A stretch of 44,629 nt of DNA, taken from the NCBI RefSeq assembly GCF_000188155.2, contig NZ_KE124772.1, forward strand, positions 76,804-121,432. Direction: 5' to 3'. Position numbers and translations under genes: made by a program. The stretch comes from Methylocystis sp. ATCC 49242. GTDB lineage: Bacteria > Pseudomonadota > Alphaproteobacteria > Rhizobiales > Beijerinckiaceae. Below the pieces are notes generated by a model, which saw nothing but the letters and a program-made list of their open reading frames with translations, was not told the DNA's origin and did not search any database. Shown here piece after piece: positions 24,935 to 32,741 of this stretch. Position 1 is the first letter of the stretch. Every line of letters begins with the position of its first letter.

Positions 24935-24957
24935 TATTTTTCGGAGGAGGTTTCATG

Positions 24958-25209
24958 ATGGCCAAAAACACATCTTTCGTCATCGGCGATCACTTCGCTT
25001 CGTTCGTCGAAGCCCAAGTCGCCGCCGGACGCTACGGGTCCGCTAGCGACGTTGTCCGCGCCGCTCTTCGCCTCTTGGAAGAACAAGAAACGAAGCTCGC
25101 CGCGCTCCGCGCAGCCCTGATCGAGGGCGAGACAAGCGGTGCGTCGACGCCCTTCGATTTCGAGGCGTTCATCGCGCGCAAGCGCGCGGACGACGCCCCG
25201 CGTCCATGA
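24958..25209 (+). CDS. parD: ParD-family antitoxin (ribbon-helix-helix)
   Basis: An 83-residue antitoxin. The N-terminal strand and helices (NTSFVIGDHFASFVEAQVAA, GRYGSASDVVRAALRLLEEQ) are the standard ParD/CopG-like DNA-binding domain. The acidic C-terminal tail (IEGETSGASTPFDFEAFI) wraps and neutralises ParE. ATG 24958 has the better spacing from GGAGGAGG; ATG 24955 would add one Met. It overlaps parE by four bases (ATGA), ensuring coupled translation. It is likely autoregulated through the palindrome at 24920-24934. Confidence 0.93.
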   Translation: MAKNTSFVIGDHFASFVEAQVAAGRYGSASDVVRAALRLLEEQETKLAALRAALIEGETSGASTPFDFEAFIARKRADDAPRP

Positions 25210-25496
25210 AGCGATTTACGCTTTCACCAAGGGCCCAGGCCGATATCGAGGAAATCTGGGACTATACAGTCGAGCATTGGAACGTTGGCCAGGCCGAGGT
25301 CTACCTTCGCAAAATCAAGGCGGCGGTCGAAGCCGTCGCCGATGATCCTCGCCTTGGCCGGCCCTGCGATGAGGTGCGCGCCGGTTATCGGAAATATCCC
25401 GCCGGCTCGCATATCCTCTTTTACCGGCCGACGCCGGATGGCATTGATATTGTGCGCATTTTGCATCAACGCATGGACTTCGAGCGTCATCTATGA
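25206..25496 (+). CDS. parE: ParE-family toxin
   Basis: A 96-residue RelE/ParE superfamily toxin: LSPRAQADIEEIWDYTVEHW at the N-terminus, the core RLGRPCDEVRAGYRKYPAGS, and the C-terminal IDIVRILHQRMDFERHL. ParE toxins inhibit DNA gyrase; the antitoxin keeps it inactive. Full family length with no defects is seen. With parD it forms an addiction module that would stabilise this replicon. The pair lies next to the integrase relic and the dif-like dyad. Confidence 0.93.
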   Translation: MKRFTLSPRAQADIEEIWDYTVEHWNVGQAEVYLRKIKAAVEAVADDPRLGRPCDEVRAGYRKYPAGSHILFYRPTPDGIDIVRILHQRMDFERHL

Positions 25497-25870
25497 GCAA
25501 CCCGTCTCACCTCAGGTGCGTCAGCACGAATGGTCAAAAGACGTATCTCGGTTTCTTGTTGAAATGGAATTATCCTACTGACGATTTGCCGCGTGTCCCA
25601 CGTCGTCCATCTTTTCCCCCGGCTCGGTGATGTATCAAGCAGCTCACGGCGCTGCCCTAGCGCACTCACTGATGCGGGATGCGTAAGCGGATTTCCCTCG
25701 GATAAGGAGAACGAGCAGCCGAGCACGGGACTACTCCCGCTCTCGGAGGCGCGTAGGCAAAGCCAAACCCGCAGCGGCGAGTATTTTCATTGCGTGGAGG
25801 CGTTGCGAACAAAACGCGAATTGTGGTTCACTCAGCCCCCTGCCCTCCTCCCGATTCGCGAGCGCCGCGC
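25497..25870. other. Intergenic stretch, no gene recognised
   Basis: Neither strand shows a supported gene. A minus-strand frame at 25487-25726 lacks a ribosome site and any family. The promoter of the helicase at 25871 should be here; none is obvious. Confidence 0.4.
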
Positions 25871-27934
25871 GTGGCCTACCTCGAAAAACTCAACGCCGAA
25901 CAGAGGCAGGCAGTCGAACACGGCGTATGGGATAAGAGGTGTGCGCCAGGCGGGCCGCTCCTCGTGATCGCAGGGGCCGGGTCAGGCAAGACCAACACGC
26001 TCGCTCATCGTGTCGCCCATCTGATCGTCAACGGCGCCGATCCGCGTCGCATCCTGCTGATGACCTTCTCCCGCCGGGCGGCGGCCGAGATGACGCGGCG
26101 TGTCGAGCGCATCTGCGCAGAGGCGTTGGGAGCCAGCGCCGGGATCCTGACCAACGGGCTCGCCTGGGCGGGGACGTTTAACGGGGTCGGCGCTCGCCTG
26201 TTGCGCGATTACGCCGGCGAGATCGGGCTTACCCCCGATTTTACGATCCATGATCGGGAGGATGCCGCCGATCTGATGAATCTCGTTCGGCACGGGCTGG
26301 GCTTCTCGAAGACGGAGAGCCGCTTCCCAACCAAGGGAACTTGCCTCGCCATCTATTCCCGCGCCGTCAACGAGGAGCTGCCGCTCGACGACGTTATCGA
26401 AGGATGCTTTCCTTGGTGCGCCGGCTGGAGCGCTCAGCTGCGCCAGTTGTTCGCAGCCTATGTCGAGGCCAAGCAGACGCAGAACGTTCTAGATTACGAC
26501 GACTTGCTGCTCTATTGGGCGCAGACCCTGGGCGAGTCGGCGCTCGCGGAGGACATTGGCGGAAGGTTCGATCACGTCCTTGTCGACGAATATCAGGACA
26601 CGAACCGCCTCCAGTCCTCGATCCTGCTGGCGATGAAGCCCGACGGGCGCGGTCTCACCGTCGTCGGCGACGACGCCCAGTCGATCTATTCCTTCCGCGC
26701 CGCGACCGTGCGCAACATCCTCGACTTTCCCGCCGCCTTCAGCCCGCCCGCCGACATTGTCACGCTCGACCGCAACTATCGCTCGACGCGACCGATCCTC
26801 GCCGCCGCGAACTGCGTAATCGAACTCGCCAGCGAGCGTTTCACCAAGAATTTGTGGACGGAACGCCAATCAGGGGGAAAGCCTCGGCTCGTCACCGTGC
26901 CCGACGAGGGCGACCAGGCCCGCTACGTCGTCGAGCGCGTCTTGGAGGACCGGGAGATCGGCACGCGCCTGAAACAACAGGCGGTGCTGTTCCGCGCCTC
27001 TCATCACAGCGGCCCGCTCGAACTGGAGCTGACCCGCCGCAACATTCCCTTCGTCAAGTTCGGCGGGCTAAAATTCCTCGACAGCGCTCACGTCAAAGAT
27101 ATGCTCGCCCTGCTGCGGTTCGCGCAGAATCCGCGCGACCGCGTCGCCGGCTTTCGCCTTATGCAGCTTCTGCCGGGCGTCGGTCCGGCGTCGGCGCAAC
27201 GCGTCCTCGACCTGATGGCGGAGCAGCCCGACCCGCTGTCCTCTCTCTCGGATATCCCCGCGCCACCACGCTCGGGAGACGATTGGACTGGGTTTGTCGA
27301 AGTGCTCCAGTATTTGCGCTCGGGCAAGGCCGGCTGGCCCGCCGAAATCGCAAGCGCGCGCCGCTGGTACGAACCGCATCTCGAGCGCATTCACGAAGAT
27401 GCGGCGACGCGCCTGGCCGACCTGCTGCAACTCGAACAGATGGCGGCAGGTTACCCCTCGCGGGAGCGCTTCCTCACCGAATTGACCCTCGACCCGCCGG
27501 ACGCCACGAGCGACCACGCCGGCGCGCCGCTTCTCGACGAGGATTATCTGATCCTGTCCACCATCCATTCGGCCAAGGGACAGGAATGGAAATCGGTCTT
27601 CGTCCTCAACGCCGTCGACGGCTGCATCCCCTCGGATCTCGGGGCCGGAACGACGGCTGAAATCGAAGAGGAGCGGCGGCTGCTCTATGTCGCCATGACG
27701 CGCGCGAAGGACAGTCTGCATCTCATCACGCCACAGCGCTTTTTCACCCATGGACAGCACCCGCAAGGCGATCGCCACGTGTATGCGTCGCGAACGCGCT
27801 TCATCCCAGAAGCTTTGCTGCGCCATTTCGAATGCGTGACGTGGCCGCGGGCTTCGTCCGCCTCGCGCGAGCGGCAGGGCGCAAGACGGATGCGCGTGGA
27901 TGTCGGCGCCAGAATGCGCGCCATGTGGCGATAA
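25871..27934 (+). CDS. UvrD/PcrA/Rep-type superfamily 1A DNA helicase, intact
   Basis: About 687 residues from GTG 25871, which begins at the conserved AYLEKLNAEQRQAVEHG (the Q motif). Walker A is GAGSGKT at 35-41, motif II VDEYQDTNRLQS, motif III GDDAQSIYSFRAA, motif IV LDRNYRST, motif V TIHSAKGQEWKSVFVLN and motif VI EEERRLLYVAMTRAKDSL. It should unwind DNA 3' to 5' using ATP. An upstream in-frame TTG (25790) would add 27 unlikely residues. Twelve bases downstream is a frameshifted SRAP gene and then WGR. A 5'-truncated duplicate of its 3' third is at 17491-18201. Confidence 0.93.
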   Translation: MAYLEKLNAEQRQAVEHGVWDKRCAPGGPLLVIAGAGSGKTNTLAHRVAHLIVNGADPRRILLMTFSRRAAAEMTRRVERICAEALGASAGILTNGLAWAGTFNGVGARLLRDYAGEIGLTPDFTIHDREDAADLMNLVRHGLGFSKTESRFPTKGTCLAIYSRAVNEELPLDDVIEGCFPWCAGWSAQLRQLFAAYVEAKQTQNVLDYDDLLLYWAQTLGESALAEDIGGRFDHVLVDEYQDTNRLQSSILLAMKPDGRGLTVVGDDAQSIYSFRAATVRNILDFPAAFSPPADIVTLDRNYRSTRPILAAANCVIELASERFTKNLWTERQSGGKPRLVTVPDEGDQARYVVERVLEDREIGTRLKQQAVLFRASHHSGPLELELTRRNIPFVKFGGLKFLDSAHVKDMLALLRFAQNPRDRVAGFRLMQLLPGVGPASAQRVLDLMAEQPDPLSSLSDIPAPPRSGDDWTGFVEVLQYLRSGKAGWPAEIASARRWYEPHLERIHEDAATRLADLLQLEQMAAGYPSRERFLTELTLDPPDATSDHAGAPLLDEDYLILSTIHSAKGQEWKSVFVLNAVDGCIPSDLGAGTTAEIEEERRLLYVAMTRAKDSLHLITPQRFFTHGQHPQGDRHVYASRTRFIPEALLRHFECVTWPRASSASRERQGARRMRVDVGARMRAMWR

Positions 27935-27946
27935 GGGGAAGGCCCC

Positions 27947-28611
27947 ATGTGCAACCTGTATTCGATGACCAAGGGGCAACAAGCGATCCGCGAGATGGCC
28001 CGCGCGATGCATGATCGGACCGGCAATCTGCCGCCCTTCCCCGCTATCTTCCCCGATTACGCAGCGCCGCTCATTCGAAACGGCCCCGACGGGCGCGAAT
28101 TGACCCTGGCGCGATGGGGGATGCCTTCGCCGGTCTTCGCGCTGAAGGGCAGGAAGTGCGATCCTGGAGTCACGAATGTCCGCAACGTCAAATCTCCGCA
28201 TTGGCGGCGTTGGCTCGGGATCGAGAACCGCTGCATCGTGCCCTTCACCAGCTTCTCAGAAAACGAGGCGCTCCCCGACGGCACGCATACGACGGTCTGG
28301 TTCGCCCTCGACGAGACGCGGCCACTCGCGTTCTTCGCCGGAATTGGACTCGGTGGACCTCCGTGCGCAAAGTGAAGGAGGGCGAGACGACCAACGACCT
28401 CTTCGCGTTTCTGACCACCGAAACCAATAAGGTCGTCGGCCCGATTCATCCAAAGGCGATGCCTGTCATCCTGACGACGCGGGAGGAAATTGAGTACTGG
28501 ATGACCGCGCCCGCTGAGGAGGCGCTCCGGCTGCAGCGGCCGCTCGCTGATGACGCGCTCATGATCGTAGCGAGGGGCGGAAAGCAAGACGAGGCCGGCG
28601 TCGCAGCATGA
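27947..28611 (+). pseudogene. SRAP-domain protein, single-base frameshift
   Basis: The gene starts MCNLYS like the copy at 18213 and is intact to AFFAGI. There the TTT of the intact copy (GGAATTTGG) is reduced to TT (GGAATTGG, near 28345), shifting the frame to a stop at 28375. The remaining part, starting WTRWTSVRKVKEGETTNDLF, continues in the next frame to 28611. The N-terminal 140 residues with Cys2 could still be made, but the fold would be incomplete. A sequencing error in a short T run is an alternative. Confidence 0.88.
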
Positions 28612-28852
28612 CGGCCATGCTTGCTCTACCAAGGTCGTTCGCACTGCCCTTAACGATGCCTCTTCAATTGCGGGTCTGATCGTCACAACCGAGGCGATCA
28701 CCGAGGATCCCGAGAAGGAACCGAACCGGCCATGCCAGGCGGTGGCATGGAAGGGATGGATTTTTAAGATTTGCGAAACCTAAGGCCCTGGGGTTACTCA
28801 CTCGCCCCATCCGGCTTGCCGGCTCCGCGCCACGATTGAGACTCGGTCTCGC

Positions 28853-29083
28853 ATGGACGCCATCCTTCTGCATCGCATAGACGCGGCTAAGAACATGCGC
28901 CGTTACTATCGCCTTGACGTAGCGCCCGACTTATTCGGGCGTTGGTGTCTTGCCGTCGAATGGGGGCGGATCGGCCGGTGCGGACGTCTGCGCCTGACGG
29001 CCTATGAGAGCGCGGCCGAAGCTTGGGAGGCTCTTGCGCGGCAGCGGTGCGTCAAGGAGCAACGCGGCTATGTCGCCATATGA
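28853..29083 (+). CDS. WGR-domain protein, second copy
   Basis: A 76-residue WGR protein, paralogue of 19038-19262: YYRLDVAPDLFGRWCLAVEW, GRIGRCGRLRLTAYES. It retains the full AAEAWEALARQR segment and is probably the better preserved copy. WGR domains contact DNA ends in PARP-like proteins. It follows the broken SRAP gene by about 240 bases. A terminator is found at 29302-29334. Confidence 0.82.
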   Translation: MDAILLHRIDAAKNMRRYYRLDVAPDLFGRWCLAVEWGRIGRCGRLRLTAYESAAEAWEALARQRCVKEQRGYVAI

Positions 29084-29417
29084 CAGAGCCTTCGCTCGAC
29101 CGGATTTGCGAGGCATGGCCAGAGCTCTTGGTTTTGAACTTGGCCGTGCCCATGATTCAGTTTTCCGCAATTTTTCGGCGGTGGCGACCTCCATGAGCAG
29201 GTGTAGGCGAGCGAATTGTAAACGAATTGTTAATGTTGAGGCGTCGTCTTACCGGCAGTAGCGGCGTCGCCATCACGACGCGGAAGCGCTTCCTCCCTTG
29301 AAGTCCGGCTCCTGGCCTCTCGCCGGGCTTTTTGTGGGGGCAGCCATTGACTTCTAACGATCCATAAAGTCCTCGCCGTCAAATTTACGTCTCCAAAAGA
29401 GTGCGAGGGAGTCATCC
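29084..29417. other. Spacer between WGR and SH3 genes
   Basis: The first 87 bases still belong to the duplicated block. The remainder contains the terminator at 29302-29334 and the upstream region of the SH3 gene. No gene is seen. Confidence 0.45.
29302..29334 (+). terminator. Rho-independent terminator after the WGR gene
   Basis: AGTCCGGC (29302-29309) pairs with GCCGGGCT (29322-29329) with one G-U pair and a 12-base loop; the stem is followed by a T run and G. It would end transcription of the helicase-SRAP-WGR unit. Confidence 0.65.
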
Positions 29418-29909
29418 ATGGGGGCCGCGACGACAACCGTTAAAAGTACCAGGAAGGGGTCTGCGAATACCCAACGCTCACGCGCAGCCACTGTGCCCAA
29501 CGCTACGCAGGCGCGGATGCCGCCCATGCCTCCGGGAGATGGATTGAAGTATGCCCTTGTCGCCGGTAAGAGCATTGGCGCCGCGGCCCTTGTGTTTGGC
29601 GCTATCTGCGCTCTCATTTACACATCGGCCACGCCGCGCAAGTCATTGCTCGCAATCAACAAAAAGACTATCGCAAGGAGTGAATTCGACGTAGAATCGC
29701 ATTTGGCGCCGACGAGATTAGGCTCTGCGCTGGTTTCTAAAATCGACGTGCCTGTTAGAGACGCGCCTCGGCGAAATGGGAAGGTCCTCGATAAAGCCGT
29801 CTATGGTTCTTACCTCGACGTCATCGGCCAGGACGGCAAATGGGTGCAAGTGCGCGCCACCGGGCAACACCTCACCGGCTGGGTGGAGAAAGCCGATCTG
29901 AATTTCTGA
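29418..29909 (+). CDS. Membrane-anchored SH3-domain protein
   Basis: A 163-residue protein. The N-terminal 40 residues are polar and Thr/Arg/Pro rich. A single membrane helix follows (YALVAGKSIGAAALVFGAIC to about residue 70), then a periplasmic bacterial SH3 domain (IDVPVRDAPRRNGKVLDKAV, YGSYLDVIGQDGKWVQVRAT, GWVEKADLNF). Such domains bind peptidoglycan or peptides. GAGGGA lies 8 bases before ATG 29418. No partner gene is evident and the specific role is unknown. Confidence 0.78.
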   Translation: MGAATTTVKSTRKGSANTQRSRAATVPNATQARMPPMPPGDGLKYALVAGKSIGAAALVFGAICALIYTSATPRKSLLAINKKTIARSEFDVESHLAPTRLGSALVSKIDVPVRDAPRRNGKVLDKAVYGSYLDVIGQDGKWVQVRATGQHLTGWVEKADLNF

Positions 29910-29978
29910 ATTCGCATCTATGGAATTTACGCGGCTAAAGCCGACCCGCTCAAATGCCGCCAACTCGGCGGTGCGTCG

Positions 29979-30149
29979 ATGCCGGGCCTCTCGCTCCCAG
30001 CCAAATGCAAACCAACCCACGCGCTTGCAATTTCTCTTGGCGGGTTAGATGAGGGCGCGCCCGGCCCACGGGGCAACGGAACGGCATATTGCGCCTACTT
30101 CCGCGATCCTGATGGCAATAGAATTTGCGTCTTTTGCTCGCTGACATAA
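29979..30149 (+). pseudogene. VOC/glyoxalase-family protein, C-terminal fragment
   Basis: The frame encodes THALAISLGGLDEGAPGPRG and then YCAYFRDPDGNRICVFC before TAA at 30147-30149. This is the typical second half of a vicinal oxygen chelate protein (DEGAPGPR, FRDPDGN). About 55 of roughly 125 residues remain. Confidence 0.75.
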
Positions 30150-30454
30150 CAATGCAAGTCTGATCGCGACGCGCGCGCCCGTCAGCTGTTTGCGCGCACA
30201 GCGCCGAGGCTGTTTGAGTTGGCTCGCGCAAATTCGTCCACCGATTATGTAATCGGCTGTACGCCATGACATTCAGATGACCTCACCAACCTATCTCTTG
30301 AGCGTATTGCAGCAAAATGAAATGGCCGGCCCAAGGCGGGCCCGTTTGAAGCTTTCGCACGGAAAGGAACGACACGTTCCAGCGAGCTTGGGTTGCAGGG
30401 CGCGTAGCGCCCTGCCCTTCACGGCTAAGGCGATCGACGCCGCTGCCGCTGGCT
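30150..30454. other. Gene-free stretch containing two tight hairpins
   Basis: No coding frame is supported. The notable content is the hairpin pair at 30366-30415, described separately. Confidence 0.45.
30366..30415. other. Two adjacent perfect short-loop hairpins
   Basis: GGAACG-ACA-CGTTCC spans 30366-30380. GCAGGGCGC-GTA-GCGCCCTGC spans 30395-30415. Both have three-base loops and perfect stems of 6 and 9 bp. Neither is followed by a T run on either strand, so simple termination is unlikely. Confidence 0.55.
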
Positions 30455-30646
30455 TCAAATCAGCTCTTTCCCTGAAAGCCGCTCGAGCTCAAGCATTGAG
30501 ATTTCTGCGCCGTCTCGAGTAAGGACCTTGATGTTCGGCTCATGCTCAGCCTGTAAGGCCTTGGCCCGTTCCAGGCACGCCGTCGCTGTTTCTAGGCGCT
30601 CTGTTTTTACATTGGGGTCTGTCCCATGCTTTATTGCATACGCCAT
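30455..30646 (-). CDS. Small hypothetical protein with strong ribosome site
   Basis: A 63-residue, helical, charged protein: MAYAIKHGTDPNVKTERLET, then ATACLERAKALQAEHEPNIK and a C-terminal DGAEISMLELERL. AAGGAGG lies 7 bases before ATG 30646, a strong argument that it is expressed. I do not recognise the family. Its layout (a helix followed by a short strand-like end) recalls small plasmid-borne proteins of unknown role. Confidence 0.65.
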   Translation of the reverse strand: MAYAIKHGTDPNVKTERLETATACLERAKALQAEHEPNIKVLTRDGAEISMLELERLSGKELI

Positions 30647-30873
30647 TTCGTCCTCCTTGCGCCGCGCGATAAGGGAGGAAGTTGGGCTCTGGCCCAGCCA
30701 GGCAAGCGTTCGGGTTGGCGATTAGCCCGTTAATCGCAAAAAAAGACCCGCGAATCGGCGATCGTCGCTCGGAAGCTGGATCGTGCACGCCATGGTTGGA
30801 GAGTTAACCAAATTCCTCCAAAGCTTGAGGAAATCCGCCGATCCCGCGTGGGCGCGAACGGGGCCGCCACGCG

Positions 30874-31320
30874 ATGAACTTGAACGCAAGAGCAAGCATG
30901 GCTGTTATCGAGATCGACGCGAGTTTCGAGAAGCGGGCTCTGCCAGTTACTGTGGTGACCGGCTTTCTTGGACGCGAAAACGACACTCCCAAACCGCATC
31001 TTGCGTGAGATGGGTTATGCGTGGCCGTGCTGGTGCGCGACTTTGGTCCGATCAATGTTGAAGCATCAATCTTAAGCGTCGAGGGCGACGTCATCAGCCT
31101 CATCATTAAGTTCCGGCTCGACGAACACTTCGCAATCGCCTCGTCGAGGCGCGGTTTGGTGATGTGCCGCTCAAAATCATGGGACCATACAAAGGGGCGG
31201 CGGCGACAACCTCGAAAAGACCACCAGGTCGCTGCCGTGCACGGCAATGGAGAATTCCGCTTGGCCGATAGAATGTTGACGGCCGTCAAAGCGGCCGAAA
31301 CGCGATTTGAACCAATGAAT
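30874..31320 (+). pseudogene. CobW-family GTPase, multiply broken
   Basis: From ATG 30874 the frame reads IDASFEKRALPVTVVTGFLG, the start of a CobW/COG0523 metallochaperone. The Walker A that should follow (GSGKTTLLNRILRE) is recognisable only as a shifted, mutated stretch, and the frame stops at 31006-31008. The family resumes in another frame with VLVRDFGPINVEASILSVEG and then DVISLI, after which fragments such as RLVEARFGDVPLKIMGPY appear. Several deletions have destroyed it. Its 3' end overlaps a parS-like site at 31275. Confidence 0.8.
31275..31290. promoter_or_regulatory. parS: Candidate parS site upstream of repA
   Basis: GTTGACGGCCGTCAAA contains the 14-bp perfect palindrome TTGACGGCCGTCAA. 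It fits the repABC parS consensus GTT-N4-GC-N4-AAC except for the last base. It lies 195 bp before repA, and a close relative is found between repA and repB. Confidence 0.55.
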
Positions 31321-31484
31321 TAACGGTAAGCGTCCGTTTTCGTAACCTTCCAAGCAACGCGTCGCTTCCCGTTAATCTTTTGTTAACTCTATAATTCTTG
31401 CCAGCACAAACGAATCGGACATAATGGCGCTAAATCCGCCGTCAGAGAGATCTTGGCGCTATTTTCTAATCGGGCAAAAAGCAC

Positions 31485-32669
31485 ATGTTGCTTCCGGCAT
31501 TCGAATTCGATGACAAGATACTCGCTCAAGGCGCGGAGATATCTAGGAAGCTCGATCAGCTTCGCCTGGAAAAGTTTCCTCCAAATGCGAAGAAGACTCT
31601 CCGCTATTTTTCGATGGCCGAGGTCGCACATTATCTCGGCGTAAGCCCCAACAATCTAAAACGGCTTCACCTCGAAAAAAAAGGCCCGGAGCCCAGGATT
31701 GCTGCTGGCGGTCGCCGGATCTATTCAGCTGAGCAGATGATCGAGCTACGGCAATATCTGGACAAGAATGGTCGATCGGACGCCAAGAAATATGTCCCAC
31801 ATCGCAAGTCCGGCGAGAAGCTGCAGGTTATTGCGATCGTGAATTTCAAAGGCGGGTCCGGCAAAACAACGACCGCCGCACACCTTGCCCAACACCTCGC
31901 ATTAACGGGGCATCGGACCCTTGCCATCGACCTCGATCCGCAAGCGTCTCTTTCCGCTCTGCACGGGTTCCAGCCGGAAATAGACCGCAACCCTTCACTG
32001 TTCGACGCCATTCGTTACGACGATGAAAGGAAGCCTATACGGGAGGTCATTGCGGCCACCAATTTTCCGTATCTGGACATCATTCCCGCTAACCTCGAGC
32101 TGCAGGAATACGAATACGCCACGCCGCTTGCGATGCAAGGTTCAGCAGAGGGGAAGAGGTTCTTCGCCCGGCTTGGTAACGTGCTCGCCGATGTCGACGA
32201 ACTCTACGACGTCGTTATCGTAGATTGCCCACCGCAACTCGGATACCTGACCCTGACAGCGCTCGCGGCAGCGACCTCAGTGCTGATCACCGTCCATCCG
32301 CAAATGCTGGACCTGATGTCGATGAGCCAGTTCCTGCTTATGCTCGGCAACATCACGAAGACTATTAAGCAAGTGGGTGCCCATGTCCAAATGGACTGGC
32401 TTCGGTATTTGATCACGCGCTACGAGCCAACGGATATTCCGCAGGCCCAGATGCTTGGATTCATGCAGTCTATGTTGGCGGAGGAAATTTTGAAAAGTCC
32501 GATGCTTAAGTCAACTGCAATATCCGACGCCGGCCTCACAAAGCAGACATTGTATGAGGTCGAAAGGGCAAACTTTAATCGCGATACCTATGACCGCGCG
32601 ATCGAGTGCATGGACGCCGTTAATTTCGAAATTCAGGGCCTCATCCATCAAGCATGGGGCCGGCTATGA
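31485..32669 (+). CDS. repA: RepA, ParA-type partition ATPase
   Basis: A 394-residue ParA family protein. The N-terminal 100 residues hold a MerR-like helix-turn-helix (FSMAEVAHYLGVSPNNLKRL) used for operator binding. The deviant Walker A FKGGSGKTTT is at 121-130, followed by AIDLDPQASLSAL and VVIVDCPPQLGYLTL. It drives plasmid partition with RepB and represses the repABC operon. It is the first gene of the cassette. The ATG at 31485 lacks a strong ribosome site but fits the family N-terminus. Confidence 0.95.
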   Translation: MLLPAFEFDDKILAQGAEISRKLDQLRLEKFPPNAKKTLRYFSMAEVAHYLGVSPNNLKRLHLEKKGPEPRIAAGGRRIYSAEQMIELRQYLDKNGRSDAKKYVPHRKSGEKLQVIAIVNFKGGSGKTTTAAHLAQHLALTGHRTLAIDLDPQASLSALHGFQPEIDRNPSLFDAIRYDDERKPIREVIAATNFPYLDIIPANLELQEYEYATPLAMQGSAEGKRFFARLGNVLADVDELYDVVIVDCPPQLGYLTLTALAAATSVLITVHPQMLDLMSMSQFLLMLGNITKTIKQVGAHVQMDWLRYLITRYEPTDIPQAQMLGFMQSMLAEEILKSPMLKSTAISDAGLTKQTLYEVERANFNRDTYDRAIECMDAVNFEIQGLIHQAWGRL

Positions 32670-32670
32670 T

Positions 32671-32686
32671 GTTGACGGCCGTAAAA
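32671..32686. promoter_or_regulatory. parS: Candidate parS site between repA and repB
   Basis: GTTGACGGCCGTAAAA shares its first 12 bases with the site at 31275 and has the same GTT-N4-GC core. In it the right arm is degenerate. The repA-repB gap is a usual location for parS in repABC plasmids. Confidence 0.5.
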
Positions 32687-32741
32687 ACTGCAAAAACACG
32701 TCTTCTTTTCAGACAATTAGATCAAATGAGGAGGATGAACG

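Larger units (their letters stand above)
27224..29170. repeat. 1.9-kb duplication, copy 2 (copy 1 at 17491-19338)
   Basis: The block starts within the helicase at CAGCCCGACC and runs through the SRAP and WGR genes to about 87 bases beyond WGR. Because the helicase here is complete, this copy is likely closer to the parental arrangement, and copy 1 arose by a transfer that took only the 3' part. Confidence 0.92.

Noticed and set aside
26341-27660. 439-codon open frame on the plus strand
   Set aside because: Shifted frame within the intact helicase, extremely Arg-rich with no domain.
27068-28201. 377-codon open frame on the minus strand
   Set aside because: Antisense to the helicase and SRAP genes; no family resemblance.
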